Shown piece by piece: positions 1 through 9,600 of a stretch of 64,000 nt of DNA. Numbering within the stretch: the stretch's first letter is position 1; every line of letters begins with the position of its first letter. The notes under the pieces are model-generated. The model searched no databases. It was not told the DNA's origin and worked only from the letters and a program-made list of their open reading frames with translations. The stretch spans positions 115,127-179,126 of the forward strand of contig NZ_LJPW01000064.1 in assembly GCF_001400735.1 (NCBI RefSeq). The letters are read 5' to 3'. Origin of the DNA: Pseudomonas caricapapayae. Its GTDB lineage: Bacteria > Pseudomonadota > Gammaproteobacteria > Pseudomonadales > Pseudomonadaceae. The translations under genes and the position numbers were made by a program.

Positions 1-228
1 CGAGTTCCAGGCAAAGTGAAAGTAGTCGCTGCGCTCCTGAATGTGCAGGTAGTTTTCCAGGGTCGGGGTGAAGAACAGCTGTGGCGGTGTCGCGAACGCA
101 TCGATCTCGGTCTTGAAGCTGGTCAGGACCATCCAGAAGATCGGGAAGAACACCAGCGCGGCGATGATCCAGGACAGAGCCCCGAGCAGCAGGCTTTGCA
201 GGCGGCGTGATTGTTTGAGGGTCATCAT
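1..228 (-). CDS. mtlG: Mannitol/polyol ABC transporter permease MtlG (5' part only)
   Basis: Only the first 76 codons are inside the window; the gene runs off the left edge. The visible part has a short basic N-terminus (MMTLKQSRR), one hydrophobic segment at about residues 12-36 and the start of the first periplasmic loop (FKTEIDAF, TPTLENY). This is the usual opening of the MalG/MtlG class of carbohydrate ABC permeases. It starts 10 bp after the mtlF stop, and GAGGA lies about 8 bases upstream of the first of two adjacent ATG codons. It should form the inner-membrane channel together with MtlF and be served by the binding protein MtlE. The mannitol assignment rests on the mtlE-mtlF-mtlR context. 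Confidence 0.85.
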   Translation of the reverse strand, partial: MMTLKQSRRLQSLLLGALSWIIAALVFFPIFWMVLTSFKTEIDAFATPPQLFFTPTLENYLHIQERSDYFHFAWNS

Positions 229-238
229 GGCAAGGTCC

Positions 239-1171
239 TCATGACTTGTCGGTGAGGTTTTTGCCGATCATCCGGATCAGGATGATCGCCGCGATATTGG
301 CGATTACGACCGCGATCAGGCCGCCCGCCGAGGCCATGCCGACGTCGAATTGCAGCAGCGCCTGGATGTAGATCAGGTAGGCCAGGTTGGTCGAGGCAAA
401 GCCCGGTCCGCCATTGGTCGTGGTAAAGATTTCAGCGAACATCGAAAGCAGGAAGATGGTTTCGATCATCACCACCACGGCAATCGGACGTGCAAGATGT
501 GGCAGGGTCAGGTGCCAGAAGATCGCGATGGGGCCGGCGCCATCCAGACGCGCCGCTTCTTTTTGCTCCTGGTCGAGCGACTGCATGGCGGTCATCAGGA
601 TCAGGATCGCGAACGGCAGCCATTGCCAGGACACAATGATAATGATCGACAGCATGGGGTAATGGGCAAACCAGTCGATGGGCTGTGCGCCGAAAAACTT
701 CCAGACCGCGGCGAGTACGCCGGACACCGGGTGGAAAATCAGGTTTTTCCAGATCAGCGCACTGACTGTGGGCATGATGAAAAAGGGTGAGATCAATAGG
801 ACGCGGACGATGCCTCGTCCAAAAAACTCGCTGGCTTCCAGCAGCGCTGAGATCAGCACGCCGAATATCACACTGATAGCCAGCACACTGCCCACCAACA
901 GCAAGGTATTGCCGGCACCGGGCAGAAAGCCGCTGTCGGTTACAAAATACTGGAAGTTTTCCAGCCCGACGAACTCGTTTTCGCCAGGTGACAGCAGGTT
1001 GTAGCGGATCAGCGAGAAATAGATGGTCATGCCCAGCGGCACGATCATCCACACCAGCAGAAGCGCCACTGAAGGACTGACCAGAAACCAGCCCGGCTTG
1101 AATCGACGGCTTTTGAGCGGTGGCTGTTCGCCGGACAGGTCCGTGCGTTCAGGGGAGGCTGAGGTGTTCAT
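239..1171 (-). CDS. mtlF: Mannitol/polyol ABC transporter permease MtlF
   Basis: A 310-residue inner-membrane permease of the MalF/UgpA class. A soluble, proline-containing N-terminus of about 28 residues is followed by a first membrane segment (WFLVSPSVALLLVWMIVPLG) and about five more. The cytoplasmic EAA loop that contacts the ATPase is visible near residue 205 (EAARLDGAGPIAIFWHLTLP). It lies between mtlE (75 bp upstream, with a strong hairpin in the gap) and mtlG (10 bp downstream), so it is co-transcribed. It imports mannitol, and possibly sorbitol or arabitol, in known Pseudomonas mtl systems; the exact polyol cannot be read from the sequence. Confidence 0.93.
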   Translation of the reverse strand: MNTSASPERTDLSGEQPPLKSRRFKPGWFLVSPSVALLLVWMIVPLGMTIYFSLIRYNLLSPGENEFVGLENFQYFVTDSGFLPGAGNTLLLVGSVLAISVIFGVLISALLEASEFFGRGIVRVLLISPFFIMPTVSALIWKNLIFHPVSGVLAAVWKFFGAQPIDWFAHYPMLSIIIIVSWQWLPFAILILMTAMQSLDQEQKEAARLDGAGPIAIFWHLTLPHLARPIAVVVMIETIFLLSMFAEIFTTTNGGPGFASTNLAYLIYIQALLQFDVGMASAGGLIAVVIANIAAIILIRMIGKNLTDKS

Positions 1172-1215
1172 GGGGAGCTCCGAACCGGTTGCACCAGAGT
1201 TGTTGCGCAGAGGGG

Positions 1216-1240
1216 CGGCAGGGCGTTCAACCCTGCCGCA
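1216..1240 (-). other. Intercistronic hairpin between mtlE and mtlF
   Basis: Arms GCGGCAGGG and CCCTGCCGC are perfect 9-bp complements around a 7-base loop, 6 bp after the mtlE stop. No T-run follows on the minus strand (next bases CCCTCTGCG), so it does not look like a full terminator. Its place directly after the binding-protein gene resembles mRNA-stabilising hairpins in other binding-protein operons. That would let mtlE be made in excess over the permeases; this role is inferred. Confidence 0.7.
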
Positions 1241-1246
1241 TTGCGA

Positions 1247-2569
1247 TTACTTTTTCGGGTAACCCGCCCGTTTCATATCCCGCTCGGTGGCGGTTTGCGC
1301 GTTGCTCAAAGCCTGCTCAACAGTCGACTGGCCTATGAGCGCCGCCGAGAATTGCTGACCGACACTGGTACCGATGGCCTGGAACTCAGGAATGGTGACC
1401 AGCTGGATGCCGACATAAGGCACTTTTTTCTCCGTCGGCGACTTGGGATCAGCTGCTTTCAGTGATTCCAGCGTGATGCTGGCGAACGGTGCTGCCTTCT
1501 TGTACTCATCGGTGTAAGTCGAAGCGCGGGTGCCAGGCGGTACGTTGGACACACCGTCGGTATCGGCAACCAGTTTGGCGTACTCTTTCGAGGTGGCCCA
1601 CTGGGTGAATTCGGCAGCATCCTTGGTATTTTTGGCGCTGGTCGGGATCGCCAGCGACCACGAATAAAGCCACGACGAGCCCTTGTCGGTTGCTTCATGC
1701 GGGGCGTAGGTGAAGCCGACGCTGTCAGCCACTTTGCTCTGCTTCTTGTCGGTCACGAACGAACCGGCAACGCTCGCATCTACCCAGATGGCGCATTTGC
1801 CGCTGTTGAACAGCGCAAGGTTCTCGTTGAAACCGTTGCTGGATGCGCCCGGCGGGCCGGACTGCTTCATGGTGTTGACGTAGAAGTTCAGGGCGTTCTT
1901 CCACTCTGGCTGATCGAACTGCGGCTTCCACTGCTCATCGAACCAGCGTCCGCCAAAGGCGTTGGCCAGAGTGGTAATCAGCGCCATGTTCTCGCCCCAG
2001 CCCGCCTTGCCACGCAGACAGATGCCGTACTGTTCCTTGGACTTGTCAGTCAGTTTGCCTGCGAACTCGGCGATCTGCGTCCAGGTAGGGCGCTCGGGCA
2101 TGGTCAGCCCAGCAGCCTTGAACAGATCGGTACGGTAATAAGTGATCGACGCTTCAGCGTAAAAAGGCAGGGCGAACAGTTTGCCATCCACTGAAAGGCC
2201 GTCGCGCACCGAGGGGAATACATCGTCCAGCTCGTAACTGGCAGGCAGGTCCTTCATTTCCTGCAACCAGCCTTTCTGTCCCCAGAGTGACGCTTCGTAC
2301 ATGCCAATGGTCAGCACATCGAACTGACCGCCTTTAGTGGCGATGTCGGTGGTCAGGCGCTGACGCAGGACATTCTCTTCAAGCACCACCCAGTTGAGTT
2401 TGATGTCCGGGTGTTTTTCTTCGAAAGTCTTGGAGAGGCGCTGCATGCGAATCATGTCGCTGTTGTTGACCGTGGCGATGGTCACGGTCCCGGCGGTGGC
2501 GCTGCCACTGAACACGAAACAGCTGCTGAGGACGGAACTGGCGAGCAGAAGTTTTGCTGAGTTCTTCAT
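1247..2569 (-). CDS. mtlE: Mannitol/polyol-binding periplasmic protein MtlE
   Basis: A 440-residue extracellular solute-binding protein of family 1 (MalE-like). It has a typical signal peptide at residues 1-26 (KNSAKLLLASS...SGSATAGT) and the two-lobed binding-protein body (FDVLTIGMYEASLWG, LPFYAEASITYYRTDLF, NENLALFNSGKCAIWVD, SLAIPTSAKNTKDAAEF). It captures the polyol in the periplasm and delivers it to MtlFG. It is the first gene of the mtl operon. A GGAG-type ribosome site (AGGAGTGATCA) lies just before the ATG. The leader upstream carries an A-rich CA motif and, further up, the putative MtlR region. Identification is by overall resemblance to Pseudomonas MtlE proteins and by mtlR next door. 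Confidence 0.92.
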   Translation of the reverse strand: MKNSAKLLLASSVLSSCFVFSGSATAGTVTIATVNNSDMIRMQRLSKTFEEKHPDIKLNWVVLEENVLRQRLTTDIATKGGQFDVLTIGMYEASLWGQKGWLQEMKDLPASYELDDVFPSVRDGLSVDGKLFALPFYAEASITYYRTDLFKAAGLTMPERPTWTQIAEFAGKLTDKSKEQYGICLRGKAGWGENMALITTLANAFGGRWFDEQWKPQFDQPEWKNALNFYVNTMKQSGPPGASSNGFNENLALFNSGKCAIWVDASVAGSFVTDKKQSKVADSVGFTYAPHEATDKGSSWLYSWSLAIPTSAKNTKDAAEFTQWATSKEYAKLVADTDGVSNVPPGTRASTYTDEYKKAAPFASITLESLKAADPKSPTEKKVPYVGIQLVTIPEFQAIGTSVGQQFSAALIGQSTVEQALSNAQTATERDMKRAGYPKK

Positions 2570-2610
2570 TGATCACTCCTCTTCCACGCCCAATGAGCTG
2601 TAGAAGGATG

Positions 2611-2624
2611 GTTATTGTTTTTTT
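2611..2624 (-). promoter_or_regulatory. A-rich CA motif in the mtlE leader (possible Hfq/Crc site)
   Basis: The minus strand reads AAAAAAACAATAAC, ending 42 bases before the mtlE ATG. This fits the AAnAAnAA pattern bound by Hfq/Crc in Pseudomonas catabolite repression. Mannitol uptake is a plausible target. The match is seen in the sequence; binding is inferred. Confidence 0.5.
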
Positions 2625-2672
2625 CTCTTCCGGAGGTGAGGAAGATGTGGATTGATTACACCGGCGTTCGAT

Positions 2673-2721
2673 CTGAAAGACAAATCCTGCACAGCACTGT
2701 GACTGATACTTTTTTGCACTA
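2673..2721 (-). promoter_or_regulatory. Putative MtlR operator region upstream of mtlE
   Basis: In the 240-bp gap between mtlR and mtlE two related blocks occur on the plus strand: CTGAAAGACAAATCCTGCAC and CTGATACTTTTTTGCAC. Each runs from CTGA to TGCAC but they differ in length by three bases. AraC-type activators such as MtlR normally bind imperfect direct repeats just upstream of the -35 region, so this is the best candidate operator. No clear -35/-10 pair was picked out. Confidence 0.4.
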
Positions 2722-2809
2722 GCGCATGAGCAGGCCACAGCGCCGAGCCGCCCATAGGCTGGCATCACCGCAATTCCAGCGTAGACGATGGGCGCGCAAG
2801 CAAGGCGAA

Positions 2810-3715
2810 TCAGTACAGGTTTTGTTCGGTCAGACGCTGAACGGCGAGGCGGCGATAGTGCGAAGGCGTCATACCCTTGAGTTTCTGGAAGCGCCGATTG
2901 AAGTTGGATATGTTGTTGAAGCCCGATTCAAAGCACACGTCAGTGACCGGTTTGTCGCCGTCGGCCAGCAATTCGCACGACTTGCTGATGCGCAGCCGAT
3001 TGACGAACTCCACAAAGCAGCGTCCGGTGGCCTGCTTGAACACTCTGGAAAAGTAGGTCGGCTTCATGCCCAGATACTCGGCGACTTCCTCCAGCGGCAG
3101 CTCTCGGCCATAGTGGGCAAAAATGTAATCCACCGCCCGGTTGGTGCGATCGATGCTGTGCTCGTCAGCTGTATGGGCAACCGCCGTACCGGACAGCAAT
3201 TGATAATCTTCGCTGGCTGCCAGCAACTCGAGAAGAATGAAAAAATGGCCGAGGCGGGTGATGCCGCTTGAATCGGCGATCTTCTGCATCTGTTTCATGG
3301 CCTGACGAATCGTGCGCTTGCAACGGAATTCAATGCCGTAGCGGGCGCGCTCCAGCAATGGCGTCAGGGTCCTGAGCTCGGCAAACACCTGATTGCCGCT
3401 TTCCAACAGTTCATCGGTAAAGTTGACCAGCATGTCGCGCTTGGGCACCACTTCACCTTCGTCGATCTGGCTTATCCAGTTATGTGGCAGGTTCGGGCCG
3501 GTCAGAAACAGGCTGGCAGGGTTGAAATTGCCGATGTAGTCGCCGACAAAGACTTTGCCGGAGCTGGCAACAATCAGGTGCAGCTCGTATTCCTTGTGAA
3601 AATGCCAACGTACCAGCGGGCAGGGAAATCCATGCTCGCGATAGATGATCGACAGACCGTTATGGTCGTCCATCAGCTCGTAGGAAGGGTCGGCGATTCT
3701 TGTTGTTTTACTCAT
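2810..3715 (-). CDS. mtlR: AraC-family activator of mannitol genes, MtlR
   Basis: A 301-residue regulator with an N-terminal cupin-like sensing domain (FHKEYELHLIVASSGKVFVGDYIG, LTGPNLPHNW) and a C-terminal double helix-turn-helix AraC domain (LPLEEVAEYLGMKPTYFSRVFKQATG, then SGFNNISNFNRRFQKLKGMTPSHYRR). I chose the ATG at 3715 (MSKTTRIADPSYEL). The frame opens further upstream, but only from a TTG at 3772 with an ordinary-looking 19-residue extension and no better ribosome site. It lies upstream of mtlE on the same strand and diverges from cobF. It is expected to activate the mtl operon when a polyol is bound. Confidence 0.9.
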   Translation of the reverse strand: MSKTTRIADPSYELMDDHNGLSIIYREHGFPCPLVRWHFHKEYELHLIVASSGKVFVGDYIGNFNPASLFLTGPNLPHNWISQIDEGEVVPKRDMLVNFTDELLESGNQVFAELRTLTPLLERARYGIEFRCKRTIRQAMKQMQKIADSSGITRLGHFFILLELLAASEDYQLLSGTAVAHTADEHSIDRTNRAVDYIFAHYGRELPLEEVAEYLGMKPTYFSRVFKQATGRCFVEFVNRLRISKSCELLADGDKPVTDVCFESGFNNISNFNRRFQKLKGMTPSHYRRLAVQRLTEQNLY

Positions 3716-3842
3716 GGCTATGTCGTATTCAGCAGTTGCCAGAACGATAATGTGCCTGATTTTTTCCTTCAATGCCCGGTTGCTTAAAAAATCGACTACG
3801 ATCAGCGCCTGGTATCGAGTGCCGCCGCGGAGTAGTCATCAG

Positions 3843-4601
3843 ATGAAACAGATCCTGCTGATCGGCATGGGGGCCGGAGATCCGGAGCAGATTACCCTGC
3901 AGGCCATTGCTGCGCTAAACCGTACCGATGTGGTTTTCATCCTCGACAAGGGCTATGTCGACGATGAGCTGCTACGCCTGCGCAAAGAGCTTTGCCAGCG
4001 CTATATCAGTCATCAGGGCTACCGTCTGGTGCAGGTTCAGGACCCACGACGCGAAAACGACCCGGACATTTACGAGCGGGGTATCGAGGGGTGGCACGAA
4101 CAGCGCGCGGTGTTGTTCGAGCAATTATTGAACGACGAGCTGTGCGCAGATCAGGTCGGGGCATTTCTGGTCTGGGGAGATCCGGCGCTTTACGACAGCA
4201 CCATGCGCATCCTTGATCGCGTGCTGGCGCGGGGCAGGGCGGTCTTCGAGTATCAGGTGATTCCCGGCATCACCAGCGTCCAGAGCCTGGTCGCCCGGCA
4301 CCGCATACCGCTCAATCGCATCGGCGAGTCGATCCATATCACCACCGGCAGACGCCTGGCGACTGCCCCGCTGGAGCAGCCGCGCAACGTCGTGGTGATG
4401 CTGGATGCGCAGTGCACATTCGAACGCTATATCGGACAGGGGCTGGACATCTACTGGGGCGCGTACCTGGGCACACCGGACGAGGTGCTGGTGGCGGGCA
4501 GGCTCGATGATGTCTGTGCGCAGATCATGCGGCTGCGCAGCGAGGCCCGCGAGCGCAAGGGGTGGATCATGGATACGTATCTGCTGCGAAAACCGGCTTA
4601 G
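3843..4601 (+). CDS. cobF: Precorrin-6A synthase (deacetylating) CobF
   Basis: A 252-residue SAM-dependent methyltransferase of the tetrapyrrole methylase family. The N-terminal glycine-rich loop (LLIGMGAGDPEQITLQA) and the later VWGDPALYDSTMRIL and YQVIPGITSVQSL blocks are typical. CobF methylates C-1 of the corrin ring and releases the acetyl group in the aerobic cobalamin pathway. The start at 3843 (MKQILLIGMG) is preferred because the upstream open frame lacks family character. No other cob gene is visible in this window, so it is detached from any cob operon here. Its stop codon lies in the loop of a hairpin shared with the convergent glycosyltransferase gene. Confidence 0.92.
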   Translation: MKQILLIGMGAGDPEQITLQAIAALNRTDVVFILDKGYVDDELLRLRKELCQRYISHQGYRLVQVQDPRRENDPDIYERGIEGWHEQRAVLFEQLLNDELCADQVGAFLVWGDPALYDSTMRILDRVLARGRAVFEYQVIPGITSVQSLVARHRIPLNRIGESIHITTGRRLATAPLEQPRNVVVMLDAQCTFERYIGQGLDIYWGAYLGTPDEVLVAGRLDDVCAQIMRLRSEARERKGWIMDTYLLRKPA

Positions 4602-4610
4602 GCCGGTTTT
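4589..4610. terminator. Bidirectional terminator shared by cobF and the GT4 gene
   Basis: Arms AAAACCGGC (4589-4597) and GCCGGTTTT (4602-4610) pair perfectly around the four-base loop TTAG (4598-4601). Both strands end in a T-run of four or more. The cobF stop TAG (4599-4601) and the GT4 stop TAA (complement of 4598-4600) both lie in the loop, so the terminator arms are made from coding sequence of both genes. Confidence 0.88.
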
Positions 4611-5944
4611 TCATCCTTGTTGCGATTCTTCGCTTCGATCCACTGCGCCATGTATTTGGTGCTCTTGTGGTGATGATGCCGCAGCATGGCCCCTGTGAAA
4701 TTCGCCAGGCGATGCTCTGCCAGGTTGTCGCGCAGGGTCTGGATACGCTCGACGAGGCTCGCACAGTGCTGCCGATGCTGATAGCGCGAGCGCAGCAGCG
4801 CCAGGCCAGCGTTTTGCGCATCAAGCCAGAGACTCTGGTCTTGATGAAGTCTGACCGCAGCGTCTGCGATATCCTTCGGATTACTGGCAATTATCCCTGG
4901 CCAGGCCTGCCCGCCGCTCATGGCTTCTGCGCCGACCGGGGTGGTGACCGACGGCGTGCCGCAGAGCATCGCATCCATCAGCTTGCCTTTGATACCGGCA
5001 CCGAAACGCAGCGGAGCGAGACAGATACGCGCAGTTGACATCACTTCCAGTGCGTCTTCGGCCCAGTGTTTTACAAGAAACCCCTGGGCCGCGTTGTGCA
5101 TCGCTGTTGCCTTGGGGGGCGTATAGGCTCCGTAGATGTGCAGCTGTGCTTCAGGCAGTTGCTGGCGGATCAGCGGCCAGATGGCGGTTTTCATCCACAG
5201 CACTGCATCCCAGTTGGGCGCATGACGAAAGTTGCCGATGCTGAGGAAGTGTAAGCGCTCCGCAAAAGGCCGAAAGCTGTCCGGGACGCCATCGATCATC
5301 AGCGGACACCAGTGCAGCAGCGAGGCAGGCAGCCCGAACGAGCTGGTCAGCAGCGCCATTTCAACGTCGGATGTCATCAGGTTCAGGTCGCAGCGATACA
5401 GCGATGCAACCTCGCGCTGCGCCAGGTCACTGGACGCGATCTGCTTGAATAGGCGGGGCGCCGCTTCGTCGAAAACGCCCTGCAGATCGTTTGCCGGATC
5501 ACTGTTCAGCGAGTCCTTCAACAGTTGCTGACGCGCGTGGCGCAGGCTCTGGAAGTCCGATGTTTCCAGAATGCGCAAGGCCCCGGGGCACTGCTGCTCG
5601 ACGCGCCAGCCGAACTGCTCTTCAATCATGAATTGATCGAACAGCACCACGTCTGGCTGCATTTCGCTGACAAACACGTCAAAACTGCTGTCGTTCAGCG
5701 CGATGTGGACTTCTTTGATACCCAGACTGAGCAGATCCGCCCGGTGCTCGCCTTCTGTCGCCGGACTGGCAAAAGTGATCTGCCAGTCTTGCTCAAGAAA
5801 ACATTGAATCAGTTGCATCATGTGCCCGCTGGCGGCCGAAGAGCGAGGCTCGGGCCATACGTAACCGATGATCAGCAAGCGTGTACTGGCGGGCGTGTCA
5901 GTGCTACGCAAAACAGTGTCGATGTCAGTCAAGGCTGCTTCCAA
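4598..5944 (-). CDS. GT4-type glycosyltransferase
   Basis: A protein of up to 448 residues resembling group 1 (GT4, GT-B fold) glycosyltransferases. The N-terminal half has the acceptor-domain start (LLIIGYVWPEPRSSAASGH). The C-terminal half has FLSIGNFRHAPNWDAVLW, LHIYGAY and the donor-binding block APLRFGAGIKGKLMDAMLCGTPSV..TPVGAE. The frame opens with a TTG at 5944 that overlaps the upstream response-regulator gene by 20 bp; in-frame TTGs at 5932 and 5914 are alternatives, so the start is uncertain. The C-terminus is unusually basic and His-rich (LRHHHHKSTKYMAQW). The sugar and acceptor cannot be read. Overlap with a response-regulator gene suggests co-expression. Confidence 0.8.
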   Translation of the reverse strand: MEAALTDIDTVLRSTDTPASTRLLIIGYVWPEPRSSAASGHMMQLIQCFLEQDWQITFASPATEGEHRADLLSLGIKEVHIALNDSSFDVFVSEMQPDVVLFDQFMIEEQFGWRVEQQCPGALRILETSDFQSLRHARQQLLKDSLNSDPANDLQGVFDEAAPRLFKQIASSDLAQREVASLYRCDLNLMTSDVEMALLTSSFGLPASLLHWCPLMIDGVPDSFRPFAERLHFLSIGNFRHAPNWDAVLWMKTAIWPLIRQQLPEAQLHIYGAYTPPKATAMHNAAQGFLVKHWAEDALEVMSTARICLAPLRFGAGIKGKLMDAMLCGTPSVTTPVGAEAMSGGQAWPGIIASNPKDIADAAVRLHQDQSLWLDAQNAGLALLRSRYQHRQHCASLVERIQTLRDNLAEHRLANFTGAMLRHHHHKSTKYMAQWIEAKNRNKDEKPA

Positions 5945-6296
5945 GAATGCTTTTTACCTTGTCCCGCAACTGATCGATGGAAAACGGCTTGCCGATCGAG
6001 TGCATGCCTGGCGGCACGTCGATATTTTCCGAGTAGCCGCTGGCGAACAACACCGGCAATTGAGGGCGATGTTCGATGACCTTTTTGGCCAGTGCGGTGC
6101 CCTTCATATCGGGCAATCCCTGGTCAGTCATCAACAGGTCGATGTGATGGGAATCGTCTGTAACGAAGGTCAGGGCAGAGGTGGCGTCCTCGGCTTCGAG
6201 TACCTTGTATTCCAGCTCTTCGAGCACGTCGACAATCAGCATGCGCACAATGGCGTCGTCTTCGACCACGAGAATGGTGCGGGCTGTGTCCGGCAT
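5925..6296 (-). CDS. Single-domain (CheY-like) response regulator
   Basis: A 123-residue protein made of one receiver domain. It has the acidic pair (VVEDD, residues 11-14), the phospho-acceptor Asp58 in LLMTDQGLPDMKG, a Ser in FASGYSE and the conserved Lys in IGKPFS. It has no output domain, so it must act through protein contacts or as a phosphate shuttle. The ATG at 6296 is preceded by AAGGAG seven bases away, which decides this start over a longer reading. It is divergent from the large hybrid kinase gene and overlaps the glycosyltransferase gene. The nearby kinases are the natural phosphodonors. Confidence 0.92.
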   Translation of the reverse strand: MPDTARTILVVEDDAIVRMLIVDVLEELEYKVLEAEDATSALTFVTDDSHHIDLLMTDQGLPDMKGTALAKKVIEHRPQLPVLFASGYSENIDVPPGMHSIGKPFSIDQLRDKVKSILGSSLD

Positions 6297-6628
6297 GGTT
6301 GACTCCTTAACCTGAAAAATGGTGATAGCGCAGACAGCATGGAATGCCATGCATCCTTTTCCGGCAGCTCAGGGTAACCGAGCGCAGGCCTGTCCACTTT
6401 CAATACTGTCCCTGTATCAGTAAATAAAAACCGGGTGGAAGTTCAATCGACGCACAAATACCGTAAATCGTGAAAGCGATTCGGGACTTTGCGTCATGAA
6501 CGCAATATGCGCGTGAGCTTATCGCCGATTTATGTGTGAAATTTCAATCCTCTATGTCAGAAATAAGAGTGTTTTTCGCGACTTTGCGGCAAACTCTATG
6601 GTTTTGATCCACTCGTCAGGGATATTTC
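6297..6628. promoter_or_regulatory. 332-bp divergent intergenic region of the signalling island
   Basis: This gap separates the response-regulator gene (minus) from the hybrid-kinase gene (plus) and must hold both promoters. Two short inverted repeats are visible: GCATGG-AATG-CCATGC at 6337-6352 and TTGCGT-CATGA-ACGCAA at 6489-6505. The second is a plausible dyad operator. I could not assign a convincing -35/-10 pair or a known regulator. Confidence 0.5.
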
Positions 6629-9600
6629 ATGAATCGGACGTCTGTTGTCGATGAACAACGCTTTCGAAAACTGCTGGGGCGTAACGTTGGCTTGCCACTG
6701 GGTGTCGGTGTACTGAGCGCAGTTTTCTTCATTCTTCTGATCAGTTACCTGCTCACGGCCATACAGTGGGTCGAGCACACCGACCGGGTCATTAATAACA
6801 CCAACCGCTCGATGAAACTGTCGATAGACATGGAAACCGGCATGCGCGGTTTTCTGCTCACCGGTGATCAGCATTTTCTTGACCCTTACGAGGTCGCCAA
6901 GCCCCTGCTGCTGGCCGAACTGGAAGGTATAAAGGCGCTGGTAGACGACAATCCGACGCAATTGGACCGGTTCAGACGTCTGGCCACTCTGCAGCAGGAG
7001 TGGAATGAATTTGCCCAGCAGATGATTAACCTGCGGCGCGATAATGGCGACTTTCAGACGCCCGTCATGGCCGGACGTGGCAAGCGAATCACCGACCAGA
7101 TTCGTACCGAATATGATCAGGCCGTGGAAATGGAGCAGCAACTTCGTCTGACCCGCAATGCCGAGGTCACGCGCAGCACCATTCTCTCTGTCACCCTGTA
7201 TCTGATCTTCGTGGTGATTGTCAGCGCCATTCTGGCCTATATCGGCCGACGGGACTTGCTGTCGCTTTCGACGACCTATAGCGAAAACCTCAGGCTGCAG
7301 GAAGTCAATTCCGAGCGCCTGCAGAAGGTTGCGTGGCTGCGCAACGGTCAGAGCGAACTGGCCGAACAGGTACTGGGCCAGTTGACACTCAACATGCTGG
7401 GTCGAAACATCCTTCAATTTCTGACCCAGTACCTGGGGGCTTCGGTGGCGGCTGTCTACATTCGCCAGGATCACGGCGGCTTGACGCGTGCTGCATCCTT
7501 CGGCTTTTCCCGCGAGCAAGAGCAGCAGGAACAGACCATTCACAGCGATGAAGGCATTGTAGGGCAGGCCGCACAGCAAGACCGGATCATCACGCTGGAC
7601 GATCTGCCGGAAAACTACTTCAAGGTCGCTTCCGGCCTGGGAGATGGCTCGCCGCGCAGCGTGGTCGTGGTGCCGACCAGCAATGACGATCAGGTCAACG
7701 GCGTGATCGAGCTGGGCTTCCTGCGTCCCCTGACTGAGCGGGATGTTGAGTTTCTTGAACTGGTGGCGGACAACATCGGCACCTCCATTGAAGCCGCGCG
7801 CTATCGCCAGCGTCTGCAGGAAGTGCTGGCCGAGACCCAGCAGCTCAATGAAGAGCTACAGGTTCAGCAAGAAGAGTTGCGCACGGCCAACGAAGAGCTG
7901 GAAGAGCAGTCGCGCATTCTCAAGGAGTCCCAGGCGCATCTGGAGACTCAGCAAGCGGAGCTGGAGCAGACCAACGAGCAACTTGCCGATCAGAGTCAGG
8001 CACTGGCCGATCAGCGCGATGCACTGGACCGCAACAACGAGGAGTTGAGCATCGCTCAGGCCGAGTTGCAGGCGCGAGCGGACGAGCTGCAGCGCGCCAG
8101 CAAATACAAGTCCGAATTCCTCGCCAACATGTCACATGAGCTGCGCACGCCGCTCAACAGTTCGTTGATCCTCGCCAAGCTTCTGGCCGAAAATCCGGGT
8201 GAAAACCTGACCGCCGAGCAGGTCAAGTTTGCCGAGTCGATCTATTCGGCGGGCAATGACCTGTTGAATCTGATCAACGATATTCTGGACATTTCCAAGG
8301 TCGAAGCCGGTAAGCTTGAAATGCGCCCGGAAAACTGCAGCGTGTCCCGTCTTGTCGAAGGCCTGCGCAGCCTGTTTCAACCGCTGGCTGCCGAGAAGAA
8401 GCTGGCGTTCACGGTCGACATACAGGCAGGCGCACCGACCATGCTGTTCACGGATCGCCAGCGCCTGGAACAGATCCTCAAGAATCTGCTGTCCAACGCG
8501 ATCAAGTTCACCGAAGCCGGCGCTGTCAGCATGGTTGTCTCACGCCAGCCAGGCGCAGGCATTGTGTTCATTGTCCGCGATTCGGGCATCGGCATCGCCG
8601 AGGAGCATCAGCAGGGTATTTTCGAGGCGTTCCGTCAGGCAGATGGCACCACCAATCGGCGTTATGGCGGTACCGGGCTGGGGTTGTCGATTTCCCGTGA
8701 CCTGGCAGCGTTGCTGGGCGGGTCCATCAGCGTCACCAGTGCGCCCGGGCAGGGGAGTATTTTCAGCCTGGTACTGCCAGAGAGCTACGTCGAGTCAGGT
8801 TCTCAGGTGCCAGACAGCGATCCTTCGGTCGTGCTCGCGCCTTCTTTGCCGCCAGCACCGCACATGCCGGTGCTGGCCGCACCGGTCATCGAGCAACCGA
8901 CGCCGATGGAAATCCCCGTCGCAGTATTTGCCGACGATCGGGACAAGGCACCTTTCACGCGACGTTGCATTCTGGTTATCGAAGATGAAGTGCGATTTGC
9001 TCAGATTCTCTTCGATCTGGCCCATGAGCTGGGCTATGACTGCCTGGTCGCGCATGCTGCTGACGATGGTTTCAACCTGGCGTCGCGCTTCACGCCCGAT
9101 GCGATTCTGCTGGATATGCGCCTGCCGGATCACTCAGGTCTGACAGTGCTGCAGCGTCTCAAGGAGCTGGCACCCACGCGGCACATCCCGGTGCATGTGA
9201 TCTCGGTCGAGGATCGCCAGGAAGCTGCGCTGCATATGGGTGCCATCGGTTACGCCGTCAAGCCGACCACGCGTGAGGAGCTCAAGGACGTTTTTGCCAA
9301 ACTGGAAGCCAAGCTGACCCAGAAGGTCAAGCGTATCCTGCTGGTCGAAGACGATGCGCTGCAACGTGACAGCATCGCGCGTCTGATCGGCGACGATGAT
9401 ATCGAAATCACGGCGGTGGGCTTCGCCCAGGAAGCACTGGATCTGCTGCGCGATCATGTCTACGACTGCATGATCATCGACCTGAAACTGCCGGACATGC
9501 TCGGTAATGAGTTGCTCAAGCGCATGTCCACGGAAGACATCTGTGCCTTCCCGCCGGTTATTGTCTATACCGGGCGCAACATGACCCGCGATGAAGAAGC

